This document shows, one piece after another, positions 1 to 5,707 of a stretch of 9,231 bases of DNA (positions are counted from its first letter, which is position 1; each line of letters starts with the position of its first letter). A model generated the notes under the pieces. It saw only the letters and a program-made list of their open reading frames with translations, did not search any database and was not told where the DNA came from. The position numbers and the translations under genes are program-made. The DNA comes from Pseudomonadota bacterium (GTDB taxonomy: Bacteria; Pseudomonadota; Alphaproteobacteria; Rhizobiales; Xanthobacteraceae): assembly GCA_023423415.1 (NCBI GenBank), contig JAFAFP010000129.1, forward strand, positions 1-9,231, given 5' to 3'.

Positions 1-33
1 GGGGGGGCGGTCCGGCTTTGTGTCAACAGGAAC

Positions 34-438
34 TTATGCGCCGCTGGCGCCGAGAACGGCGACCGCCTCGATTTCCACCTTCACATCCGGCGCAGCAAGC
101 TGATTGATACCGATCAGCGAGCAGCAGGGGAAATCGTCGGTGAAGTACTCGGCACGTGCACGCCAGACTTCCTCGCGCTCCCGAATGTCGGTGACGAAGA
201 TGGTCATCTTGACGATATCGTCCATCTTGCCGCCGGCAGCCTCGATCAGTCCGCGGATCTTGTCAAAGGTTCTGCACGATTGCGAATAGACATCCTTTGC
301 ACCGTCGACATGGCCGGCAAGGTCGTGCGCGGTCATGCCCGAGATGAACACCTGATTTCCAACCGCAAGACAGTTCGACCACATCTTGGCCTTCGGTTCC
401 TTCGCCTTGTCGCTGGTAATTCGTATCTTCTTGCTCAT
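34..438 (-). CDS. Rid (YjgF/YER057c/UK114) family protein, non-canonical
   Basis: A 134-residue protein of the normal length for the Rid family, which forms trimers and, in its RidA branch, hydrolyses reactive enamines and imines. Family signatures seen are FISGMTA (residues 31-37), the GG-x-M-D-D-IVKMTIFVTD strand (69-84) and the C-terminal VKVEIEAVAV strand (119-128). At the segment where E. coli RidA has FPARS with its substrate-carboxylate-binding Arg105, this protein reads FPCCS (103-107). The Arg is therefore replaced by Cys106, as in Rid subgroups that lack the canonical 2-aminoacrylate deaminase residue. A GGAG Shine-Dalgarno at 447-450 lies 8 nt before the ATG. It is the last visible gene of the minus-strand operon, 48 nt after the isomerase-hydrolase fusion. 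2-Aminomuconate deaminases of aminoarene pathways belong to this superfamily, so a deaminase step in aromatic catabolism is plausible but inferred. Confidence 0.9.
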   Translation of the reverse strand: MSKKIRITSDKAKEPKAKMWSNCLAVGNQVFISGMTAHDLAGHVDGAKDVYSQSCRTFDKIRGLIEAAGGKMDDIVKMTIFVTDIREREEVWRARAEYFTDDFPCCSLIGINQLAAPDVKVEIEAVAVLGASGA

Positions 439-486
439 CCTGAACTCTCCTTTCGAGTAAGTGGAAGCGATTGTCTGCGGAACAGA

Positions 487-1806
487 TCAACGGGTCGGGA
501 CAACGATGTTCGCTGCCACTGTGCCGACGTCCGCAATTCTGCCGAGCAATTTGTCACCGGGCTGGACCGGCCCGACACCCGCGGGCGTACCGGTGAAAAT
601 CACATCGCCCGGCCTCAGGTGATAATAACGTGACAGATTGGCGATGATTTCCGGCACCGACCAGATCATGTCGGCGATGGTCGCCTGCTGCTTCAGGGTG
701 TCATTGACCAAGAGCGAGATTTCGCCTATCGGCGCGTCTCGCAAATCGGATGCGGGTCGCACCGTGCCGACGACCGCTGATTGCTCGAACGATTTTCCAG
801 TTTCCCACGGCCGCCCTTTGTCACGCGCCGCAAGCTGCAGATCGCGGCGCGTCATGTCGAGGCCGGCCGCGTAGCCAAAAACCGCATCTGCTGCGACTTC
901 GGGGGATACCGCGAACACCGGCTTGCCGATAACGACAACCAGTTCCATCTCGTAGTGATAGTTTGTGGTTTCCGGCGGATAAGGGATCGACTGATCGCTC
1001 GGCACGATCGAGTCCGCCGGCTTCATGAAGAAGAAGGGCGGCTCGCGCGTCGGATCCTTGCCCATCTCGCGGGCGTGATCGGCGTAGTTGCGGCCGACAC
1101 AGAATATGCGGCCGACCGCCACTCGCGCTTCCGATCCCGCGACCGGCAAAGTCGGCGCTTGGTAGTCGGCGAATAGAATGCCGCCCTCAGCGTCGTACCG
1201 ACGCGGGCCAAAGTCCTGCTCGCTCAAGGTGCGCTCCAGTGCGTCGATCCGGTCGGATCCCCAGAACCGTTCGTCACCAACAATGAAGAATGGAGCCCCG
1301 AGGATGCCATTTTGTTGGCACCATTCCTCGTTGTCCCGCAGGGTCCGATCCAGATCCGAAGCCGCGTGGTCTGCGGCTTGCAGATCGGCTTCAGGGACCC
1401 CAACGTCGCGGGCGGTCTGTCTCACCACCGCGGCATCGCTGATGTTCAGCCCATGCGACCAGTAGGCCCGGATCACCTGCTCGCTATACGCCTGAAAGAA
1501 CGGGGATCGTGTTTGCAGGAGCCATTGGCCGAGACGAGAGGCAGCGACCACGCCGCTTAACCGCCACGCCGGTGGATTCCAGACAACGTTTCGCCAGCGG
1601 TAGCGGCGCCGACAATCTTCGCGGTTGTAGGAAAAACGTGGGTTGTCTTCAGTGATCGGCAGGCTGGACGGGCGCGGAACCTCGCTGACGATCCGCCAAT
1701 CGAGTTCGGTCCTATAGCGGTGTGGCAGCGCGAAAATCCGATCGATTATCAGCGCGCAAAACGGACTGCGGTAATTCAGAACAACAGTCGTGCGTGGTGT
1801 CGGCAT
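487..1806 (-). CDS. Fusion: DsbA-fold HCCA-isomerase-like domain plus FAH-family hydrolase
   Basis: A 439-residue protein with two catabolic domains. Residues about 6-200 resemble 2-hydroxychromene-2-carboxylate isomerase/kappa-class GST. They show an N-terminal beta strand with the conserved Ser of the SP motif (Ser14-Pro15), GILGAPFFIV (167-176) with the cis-Pro loop, and FWGSDRIDALERTL (181-194). Residues about 229-439 form a fumarylacetoacetate hydrolase-family domain. It has IFCVGRNYADH (234-244), metal ligands in HYEMEL (Glu286, Glu288) and GLD (Asp317), and FTGTPAGVGPVQPGD (404-418). Each domain is near its usual single-domain length. The ATG start is fixed by an in-frame TAA 15 nt upstream with no other start codon between, although no clear Shine-Dalgarno is present. 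Beside a gentisate-type dioxygenase, the likely role is glutathione-dependent cis-trans isomerisation of maleylpyruvate followed by hydrolysis of fumarylpyruvate to fumarate and pyruvate. The domain families are clear; the exact substrates are inferred. Confidence 0.92.
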   Translation of the reverse strand: MPTPRTTVVLNYRSPFCALIIDRIFALPHRYRTELDWRIVSEVPRPSSLPITEDNPRFSYNREDCRRRYRWRNVVWNPPAWRLSGVVAASRLGQWLLQTRSPFFQAYSEQVIRAYWSHGLNISDAAVVRQTARDVGVPEADLQAADHAASDLDRTLRDNEEWCQQNGILGAPFFIVGDERFWGSDRIDALERTLSEQDFGPRRYDAEGGILFADYQAPTLPVAGSEARVAVGRIFCVGRNYADHAREMGKDPTREPPFFFMKPADSIVPSDQSIPYPPETTNYHYEMELVVVIGKPVFAVSPEVAADAVFGYAAGLDMTRRDLQLAARDKGRPWETGKSFEQSAVVGTVRPASDLRDAPIGEISLLVNDTLKQQATIADMIWSVPEIIANLSRYYHLRPGDVIFTGTPAGVGPVQPGDKLLGRIADVGTVAANIVVPTR

Positions 1807-1861
1807 GGAGACGATCGCTTATTGGCTTGGGAAGGAGGCACCAGTCCGCAGAGGTGGGGCG

Positions 1862-1886
1862 GCGCCCTGGCGGTGGATCAGGGCGC
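1862..1886 (-). other. Intercistronic RNA hairpin
   Basis: A perfect 8-bp inverted repeat, GCGCCCTG / CAGGGCGC, is separated by a 9-nt loop. It lies in the 87-nt gap between the dioxygenase stop and the fusion gene start. There is no T-tract after it in the direction of transcription, so it is not a standard intrinsic terminator. It could protect the upstream message, or reduce read-through and so set the ratio of dioxygenase to downstream enzymes. The stem is seen in the sequence; the function is inferred. Confidence 0.4.
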
Positions 1887-1893
1887 GGTGGCG

Positions 1894-2961
1894 CTAGAAG
1901 GTCGACGTCACTTCTTGCCGGCCGTTGTTGGTCGTGAGCGCCTGTTCCCGGTACATTCCGAGCAGCTCGATCGCCGGCTGATCGGTGATGGAGAACAGAT
2001 ACGCGTTTTTGTTGTCGTTGCGGTGCTCGTGCCAGGCCCAGGTCGGAACGACGAACACGTCGCCCTGGCGCCAATTAAACACGGTCCCGTCAATCACGGT
2101 CGTGCCGGCCCCTTCGATCACGTAGTAAACCGTACTTGATGTCGCCCGGTGCGCCTTGGTGTGCTCGCCGCTTCGTAACAATTGAGCGCGGCAGGACATC
2201 GTCGGTAGCGTCGACCCCGAGGTCGCCGGATTAACATATTCCAGCAGAATGCCGTCAAACGTGCTTCCGTCTTCTCCGGCGAGCTTGAGTAGTGCAGCCT
2301 CCATCTCGGTCCAAGGATAGCGCATCACCGGCTGCTGTTCGGGGTACGGCGACCATCCCGTCGGTCGGTAATGTCCCATGCGACCGCGCGTGAAGTCGAG
2401 CGGCCGGTCAGAACACACTTCGCCCTCGCCGGGCTCGAACAGACTCGCCTGCATCAAATTGACGAGCGGAAAATCGAGCGCATCGAGCCAGACGATATCG
2501 TGCTCTGTTTCGTTGGCATGTTCGTGCCAGCTCCAGGCGGGCGTGAGGAGAAGATCGTTCATCTCCATCATGAGCTTCTCGCCCTGCACTTTCGTATAGA
2601 CTGTACCGCCCTGACTCTGTGCAGCGAAGCGAATGGCGCCGGCCGCATGACGATGCGCCGGCGCGCGTTCTCCGGCACGCACAAGCTGAACCGCCGTCGC
2701 GATGGTGTGGCTGGTGCTGTAAAACGGCACCAGATCGGGATTAACGTGCTCCATGGAGCGGCGCTCAGCGCCGCGCTCCGGCGTGATCAGATCGCCCGCC
2801 CGCATCAACAGCGGAATGACATCGTTCCAGCGCCAGAGCCATGGCCGGTAACTGGTGCGCGGCTCACGCGAAACGAACTCAGACACATATTTCCAGGTCG
2901 GCGCCATATGCGCGGCCGCGAGATCGTCATGCAGCAGATCAAGCGAGTCATTCTTCAGCAT
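1894..2961 (-). CDS. Bicupin ring-cleavage dioxygenase, gentisate/salicylate 1,2-dioxygenase family
   Basis: A 355-residue bicupin, the usual size for gentisate 1,2-dioxygenases, which are Fe(II) enzymes that open the ring between the carboxyl- and hydroxyl-bearing carbons. Family features in order are RPWLWRWNDVIPLL (about 39-52), AERR (65-68) and the N-terminal cupin, with iron-ligand candidates in PAHRH (His103, His105) and WSWHEH (His146, His148). The second cupin has KAHRATSSTVYYVIEG (269-284) and GDVFVVPTWAWHEH (300-313). AGGAGG (2971-2976) sits 9 nt before this ATG but only 3 nt before the ATG two codons upstream (2967), so 2961 is chosen narrowly. The frame stays open upstream to 3213, but that part is unlike the family. 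It is the first gene of the minus-strand catabolic operon. The substrate may be gentisate, salicylate, or 5-nitro-, 5-chloro- or 5-aminosalicylate, since all of these fall in this family. Confidence 0.9.
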   Translation of the reverse strand: MLKNDSLDLLHDDLAAAHMAPTWKYVSEFVSREPRTSYRPWLWRWNDVIPLLMRAGDLITPERGAERRSMEHVNPDLVPFYSTSHTIATAVQLVRAGERAPAHRHAAGAIRFAAQSQGGTVYTKVQGEKLMMEMNDLLLTPAWSWHEHANETEHDIVWLDALDFPLVNLMQASLFEPGEGEVCSDRPLDFTRGRMGHYRPTGWSPYPEQQPVMRYPWTEMEAALLKLAGEDGSTFDGILLEYVNPATSGSTLPTMSCRAQLLRSGEHTKAHRATSSTVYYVIEGAGTTVIDGTVFNWRQGDVFVVPTWAWHEHRNDNKNAYLFSITDQPAIELLGMYREQALTTNNGRQEVTSTF

Positions 2962-2970
2962 GCTCATGGT

Positions 2971-2976
2971 CCTCCT
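2971..2976 (-). promoter_or_regulatory. Shine-Dalgarno of the dioxygenase gene
   Basis: A full AGGAGG on the minus strand. It is 3 nt from the ATG at 2967 and 9 nt from the ATG at 2961. The 9-nt spacing is the more usual one. The site also argues against the long upstream extension of the reading frame, because it marks initiation here. Confidence 0.7.
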
Positions 2977-3183
2977 CGAAAGCCGATAGCGGTCCGCCAA
3001 GACGCGAGGCCAGGCACCGCCACAGACGGGCGTTGTTACACAGCGATCGACCAAGAACGGACAGGGACAGCGAATGGTCGCGTCGAGCCGCTTCCGCAAC
3101 CCACAGCCGTAAACAGCCCGCCGCGAGCAGGAAACGGAGCATTCCGTGCGATTACCGACCCTGATGACTTGTCGATGAGATGC

Positions 3184-3213
3184 ACCATAAAAGCACGTTC
3201 TATATCTCGTCAA
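3184..3213 (-). promoter_or_regulatory. Candidate sigma70-type promoter of the catabolic operon
   Basis: On the minus strand TTGACG (3213-3208) and TATGGT (3189-3184) are separated by 18 bp. The -35 matches five of six consensus bases and the -10 four of six. The site lies in the AT-rich stretch (about 3181-3265) between the dioxygenase operon and the divergent regulator. It would start a transcript near 3177, leaving a leader of roughly 210 nt. It was found by eye, so it is a candidate only. Confidence 0.4.
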
Positions 3214-3246
3214 TTGTTTTATCGATGAAATATTATTCTTGCGATA

Positions 3247-3254
3247 GTTCGAAC
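3247..3254. promoter_or_regulatory. Palindrome GTTCGAAC, possible GntR operator
   Basis: A perfect 8-bp palindrome in the AT-rich divergent intergenic region, 60 bp before the chosen GntR start and upstream of the candidate operon promoter. GntR/FCD regulators usually bind short palindromes in the intergenic region they share with their target operon. A weak -35-like TTGCGA (3239-3244) precedes it on the plus strand, so binding here could also repress the regulator's own gene. This is inference from position. Confidence 0.3.
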
Positions 3255-3313
3255 ATCAATTAAGATTGCGGTCGGATGCCTGCGAGGCGGATTACGGACC
3301 ATTGCCAAATACG

Positions 3314-4033
3314 ATGGAGCGAATGCTGACGATCGAATCCAAGGCCGACGAAGTTTCGCTCATGAACGCCGCGTGGGAATTGCTGCGGACCGACATCGTG
3401 TCGGGCACACTGCCCCCCAACACGCGTCTGCGAATATCCAATCTTCGCAACATCTACGGGATCGGATCGACGCCATTGCGCGAGGCGCTCTCACGTCTGG
3501 TGTCGGATGGATTCGTCGTGAGCCTCGAGCGCCGCGGCTTCATGGTCGCACCAATCTCGCTCACGGATTTGCGCGAACTGACCGACCTGCGGAAGCTTCT
3601 CGAAAAGGAAGCGCTCCGGCAGTCATTGACCCTGGGCGACGAGCGCTGGGAAGCGTCTGTGATTGCCGCGTTTTACCGGCTTGAAAAGCTCGAAAAGCAG
3701 ATTCGTGCCGGCGAAGAATCGCGGTCGGCGGAATGGGAGCCGCTCAATCAGGAATTCCACGAGACCCTGGTCGCAGCCTGTCCATCGCAACGCCTCAAGA
3801 ACACGCGGCGCAGCGTTTATCTCAGCATGATCCGCTATCGCCGTGTCTGCCTTTCGCTGGGCTCGCTGAGCCGCAACGTTCATGAGGAGCATGTTCAACT
3901 CAAGGATGCCGCTATCGCGCGCGATAGCGCGAAGGCGGAAACTTTGATCGACGCCCATCTCGAACAAACATTCGAACGCATCGCCCAAAGCGGCCGGCTC
4001 AGCGATTCGGCCCGCTCCTCTTCGAAAATCTGA
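3314..4033 (+). CDS. GntR-family transcriptional regulator, FadR/FCD subfamily
   Basis: A 239-residue regulator with an N-terminal winged helix (about 15-82). It shows WELLRTDIVSGTLPPNTRLRI, the recognition-helix region YGIGSTPLREALSRL (48-62) and the wing LERRGFMVAP (71-80). A helical FCD ligand-binding domain follows (about 92-225). Likely metal/ligand residues are Asn145 and His149 in NQEFHETL, His193 in EEHVQL and His215 in DAHLEQ. The wording resembles the CsiR-like branch. The frame can begin at a TTG (3266), but the ATG at 3314 fits the family better; an ATG at 3323 is also possible. It is divergent from the ring-cleavage operon with no gene between, so it is probably that operon's repressor, released by the aromatic substrate or a pathway intermediate. 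The regulator family is certain; target and effector are inferred. Confidence 0.9.
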   Translation: MERMLTIESKADEVSLMNAAWELLRTDIVSGTLPPNTRLRISNLRNIYGIGSTPLREALSRLVSDGFVVSLERRGFMVAPISLTDLRELTDLRKLLEKEALRQSLTLGDERWEASVIAAFYRLEKLEKQIRAGEESRSAEWEPLNQEFHETLVAACPSQRLKNTRRSVYLSMIRYRRVCLSLGSLSRNVHEEHVQLKDAAIARDSAKAETLIDAHLEQTFERIAQSGRLSDSARSSSKI

Positions 4034-4184
4034 ATGTGTTGGATGAGGTCGTCTACAGCAACTCTCGTGTTGCCCTCGCCGGCTTAAGACTGATGAATCG
4101 TCATCGGCAAATGCCCCATCCTTTCATCGCGATCCAGCGATTCACCTCCAGCGAGCGCAAGCTGTAAGAGAACATCTATCTCCG

Positions 4185-4904
4185 ATGAAATTCGTGGTTT
4201 TCCAGCACGTCGACATCGGATCCCCCGGCATTTTCGGCAAACTAATGCGACAGGACGCCCTAACGTTCGACATCATTAAACTATACGAAGGCCAAAACAT
4301 TCCAGATCTGGCACAATATCATGCTCTCATCATTCTCGGAGGGCCGATGAATGTCTGGGAAGAAGATCAACATCCGTGGTTGCGGATCGAAAAGCGCGCC
4401 ATTCAAGAATTCGCACTGGCTCTGCGCCGGCCTGTCTTGGGAATATGCCTCGGGCATCAATTGCTGGCCGAGGCGCTCGGCGGAACGGTCGGACCGATGA
4501 CGACGGCGGAAATTGGCATTTCACTAGTCCGGACAACATCAGAAGCGAACGACGATTTTCTGTTCAGCAAAGTGCCAGACTCTTTTCGCTGCGTACAGTG
4601 GCACGGATCAGAAATAAAAACGCTCCCGCCTCACGCGGCCATTCTCGCCCGCAACAATCTTTGTGAAATTCAGGCGTTTCGTTTTGCGCAGCACGCCTAC
4701 GGCGTCCAGTTTCATCCGGAAGTCGAGACATCGACGATTCACCGCTGGCTTCAGTTGCCGTCTTTTCGCCAGGCGCTTGCTCGAGAACGCAGTGAGAGAG
4801 TCATCGCGGATTTCGCCGAAGCCGCGGACGCACAGATAAACATCTTCAACTGCACAGCCGAAACAATCTACCGGCAGTTTCGTAAACTCGCATTCGTCGG
4901 CTAA
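4185..4904 (+). CDS. Class I glutamine amidotransferase (GMP synthase GATase-like)
   Basis: A 239-residue free-standing class I glutamine amidotransferase domain. The catalytic triad is visible as Cys88 in GICLGHQLLAEALGG (86-100), and His177 and Glu179 in YGVQFHPE (172-179). The oxyanion-loop segment LIILGGPMNVWEED (48-61) is typical of the stand-alone GMP-synthase-like group. No synthase domain is present, so it is not GuaA. Such proteins hydrolyse glutamine or gamma-glutamyl amides; the true substrate cannot be read from sequence. The GATase-like AtdA2 of aniline degradation hydrolyses gamma-glutamylanilide, which would suit an aromatic-amine locus, but no glutamine-synthetase-like partner is in the window. 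The gene is lower in GC than the catabolic operon, lies 151 nt after the GntR gene and borders an insertion-sequence relic. It lacks a clear Shine-Dalgarno. Confidence 0.9.
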   Translation: MKFVVFQHVDIGSPGIFGKLMRQDALTFDIIKLYEGQNIPDLAQYHALIILGGPMNVWEEDQHPWLRIEKRAIQEFALALRRPVLGICLGHQLLAEALGGTVGPMTTAEIGISLVRTTSEANDDFLFSKVPDSFRCVQWHGSEIKTLPPHAAILARNNLCEIQAFRFAQHAYGVQFHPEVETSTIHRWLQLPSFRQALARERSERVIADFAEAADAQINIFNCTAETIYRQFRKLAFVG

Positions 4905-4929
4905 TGTGATAATTAAGATGTGTTACGTA

Positions 4930-5200
4930 TACGTTTCCCGCTGCTACATTCTTCAGGAACTGCTTTTCAGGATAGATTGGCGACCAGCCGCTTCAAACGT
5001 GTATTCTCACGCTCCAAAGCTTTATTCGTTTCGCTTGACCGACTTCAAGCTCATCGTTTCTTTCCGCCAGCGATACTAACTCTGCTGCGATATCTCCGCT
5101 TCGCAGCACGCCATCGCAGACGTCTTGCTTTGCGGTATCGAATCCTCAATCTGCCCTAGCACAACGACGATCTGCTCCGCACTGAACCGCTTCTGGTAGC
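4930..5200 (-). pseudogene. Decayed IS3-family transposase OrfA
   Basis: The minus strand, read with stops and frameshifts, gives the landmarks of an IS3-family OrfA in the right order. They are KRFSAEQIVVVLGQIE from 5192 downward, a short gap, then a TAG followed by YRWRKE at about 5078-5060 where functional copies read YYRWRKE. After a shift come ALERENTRLKRLVANLS (leucine-zipper region) and, after another shift, KQFLKNVAAGN ending near 4930. At least two in-frame stops and two frame changes are present. No OrfB follows, because the glutamine amidotransferase gene ends at 4904, and no terminal inverted repeats were found. It is an inactive remnant that marks an old insertion in this low-GC interval. 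Confidence 0.8.
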
Positions 5201-5533
5201 TCTAAGCTCCTCTACCAGGCCAATTCTCTCATATCGCCTAGTCCAAAAAGTCCGGTCAGGTCAATTTCGCTATCAGTCATAACCTGTCCTTCAGATTGGA
5301 ACTCACCCCGCTATATTCATCAAGAGATTCCACTAAAACATCGCCCCTAAAACTCAATATCGTGTGCTGTCGAGGTTCGTCTATTTCGTTCTTTGACTTG
5401 ACGTTCCTGGCTCGCCCCGCATTTTTCGAATCACGCCGTTTGACTTCGCGCCTTCCTTGCTCACCCTAGCTTCGGCTCCATTCGCCTTCGCGTACACTCG
5501 AGCCGCACATGCATTAGCGCACTTAGCTCCGAC
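5201..5533. other. Gene-free interval, nothing recognised
   Basis: No credible gene is seen here. The minus strand holds a 22-codon ORF (5280-5212) with an AAGGACAGG-like sequence before its ATG, reading MTDSEIDLTGLFGLGDMREL and ending two codons later. It lies directly beside the IS relic and could be the stub of a gene disrupted by the insertion. From about 5370 to 5533 the plus strand is pyrimidine-rich. The minus strand is open there for about 60 codons with no good start and no recognised domain. Confidence 0.5.
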
Positions 5534-5571
5534 CCTCGATCCTCGATCCTCGATCCTCGATCCTCGATCCT
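5534..5571. repeat. Heptanucleotide tandem repeat (CCTCGAT)5 CCT
   Basis: Five perfect head-to-tail copies of CCTCGAT are followed by a partial CCT. The array is uninterrupted and lies 136 bp upstream of the universal stress protein start, before the FNR-type box. Perfect heptamer arrays change length by slipped-strand mispairing. Because it lies outside a clear gene, any effect would be on promoter spacing rather than reading frame. Confidence 0.9.
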
Positions 5572-5619
5572 AAAGAATGACTCGCAGGAGCGGCAACGCA
5601 ACGAGGGAGGCTTTTCGAA

Positions 5620-5633
5620 TTGAGATAGATCAA
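5620..5633 (+). promoter_or_regulatory. FNR/FixK-type box upstream of the universal stress gene
   Basis: TTGAGATAGATCAA has perfect outer half-sites TTGA-N6-TCAA, the architecture of FNR/FixK/Anr operators (consensus TTGAT-N4-ATCAA). Its centre is 81 bp before the USP start codon. A TCTACT (5659-5664) could be the -10, giving a start near 5671 and placing the box close to the -41.5 activator position. Universal stress genes in rhizobia and relatives are commonly controlled this way at low oxygen. The motif is seen; control by FixK or FNR is inferred. Confidence 0.6.
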
Positions 5634-5707
5634 CAAGTTTCTATGCTGACAAAGGAACTCTACTGCATCGATTATCCGCTTCAATAACTGCAACAGGAAC
5701 GACGGAT

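Noticed and set aside
2968..3213. In-frame 5' extension of the dioxygenase (82-84 residues, Cys- and Arg-rich)
   Set aside because: It does not resemble the N-terminus of bicupin dioxygenases, it would bury the AGGAGG at 2971-2976 inside the gene, and it overlaps the candidate promoter. It is open only because of base composition.
2371..3228. 285-codon plus-strand ORF opposite the dioxygenase
   Set aside because: It is antisense to a clear bicupin gene, rich in Arg, His and Pro as expected of a GC-driven shadow frame, and shows no recognisable domain.
4092..4105. GATGA-ATCG-TCATC hairpin after the GntR gene as a terminator
   Set aside because: The stem is only 5 bp with no GC-rich base and no T-run after it, too weak to call.
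4185..4904. GMP synthase (guaA) identity
   Set aside because: Only the glutaminase domain is present. The ATP-pyrophosphatase and dimerisation domains are absent and the length of 239 residues fits a stand-alone GATase.
5035..5048. TTGA-N6-TCAA motif resembling an FNR/FixK box
   Set aside because: It lies inside the decayed IS3 OrfA coding sequence, with no promoter or gene start nearby. It is a chance match, and also a reminder that the box at 5620 needs experimental support.
4920..5159. 79-codon plus-strand ORF
   Set aside because: It is the reverse strand of the IS3 OrfA relic. The minus strand carries the recognisable transposase landmarks.
5534..5571. Possible CRISPR array
   Set aside because: The units are 7 bp, directly adjacent and without spacers, so it is a simple tandem repeat.
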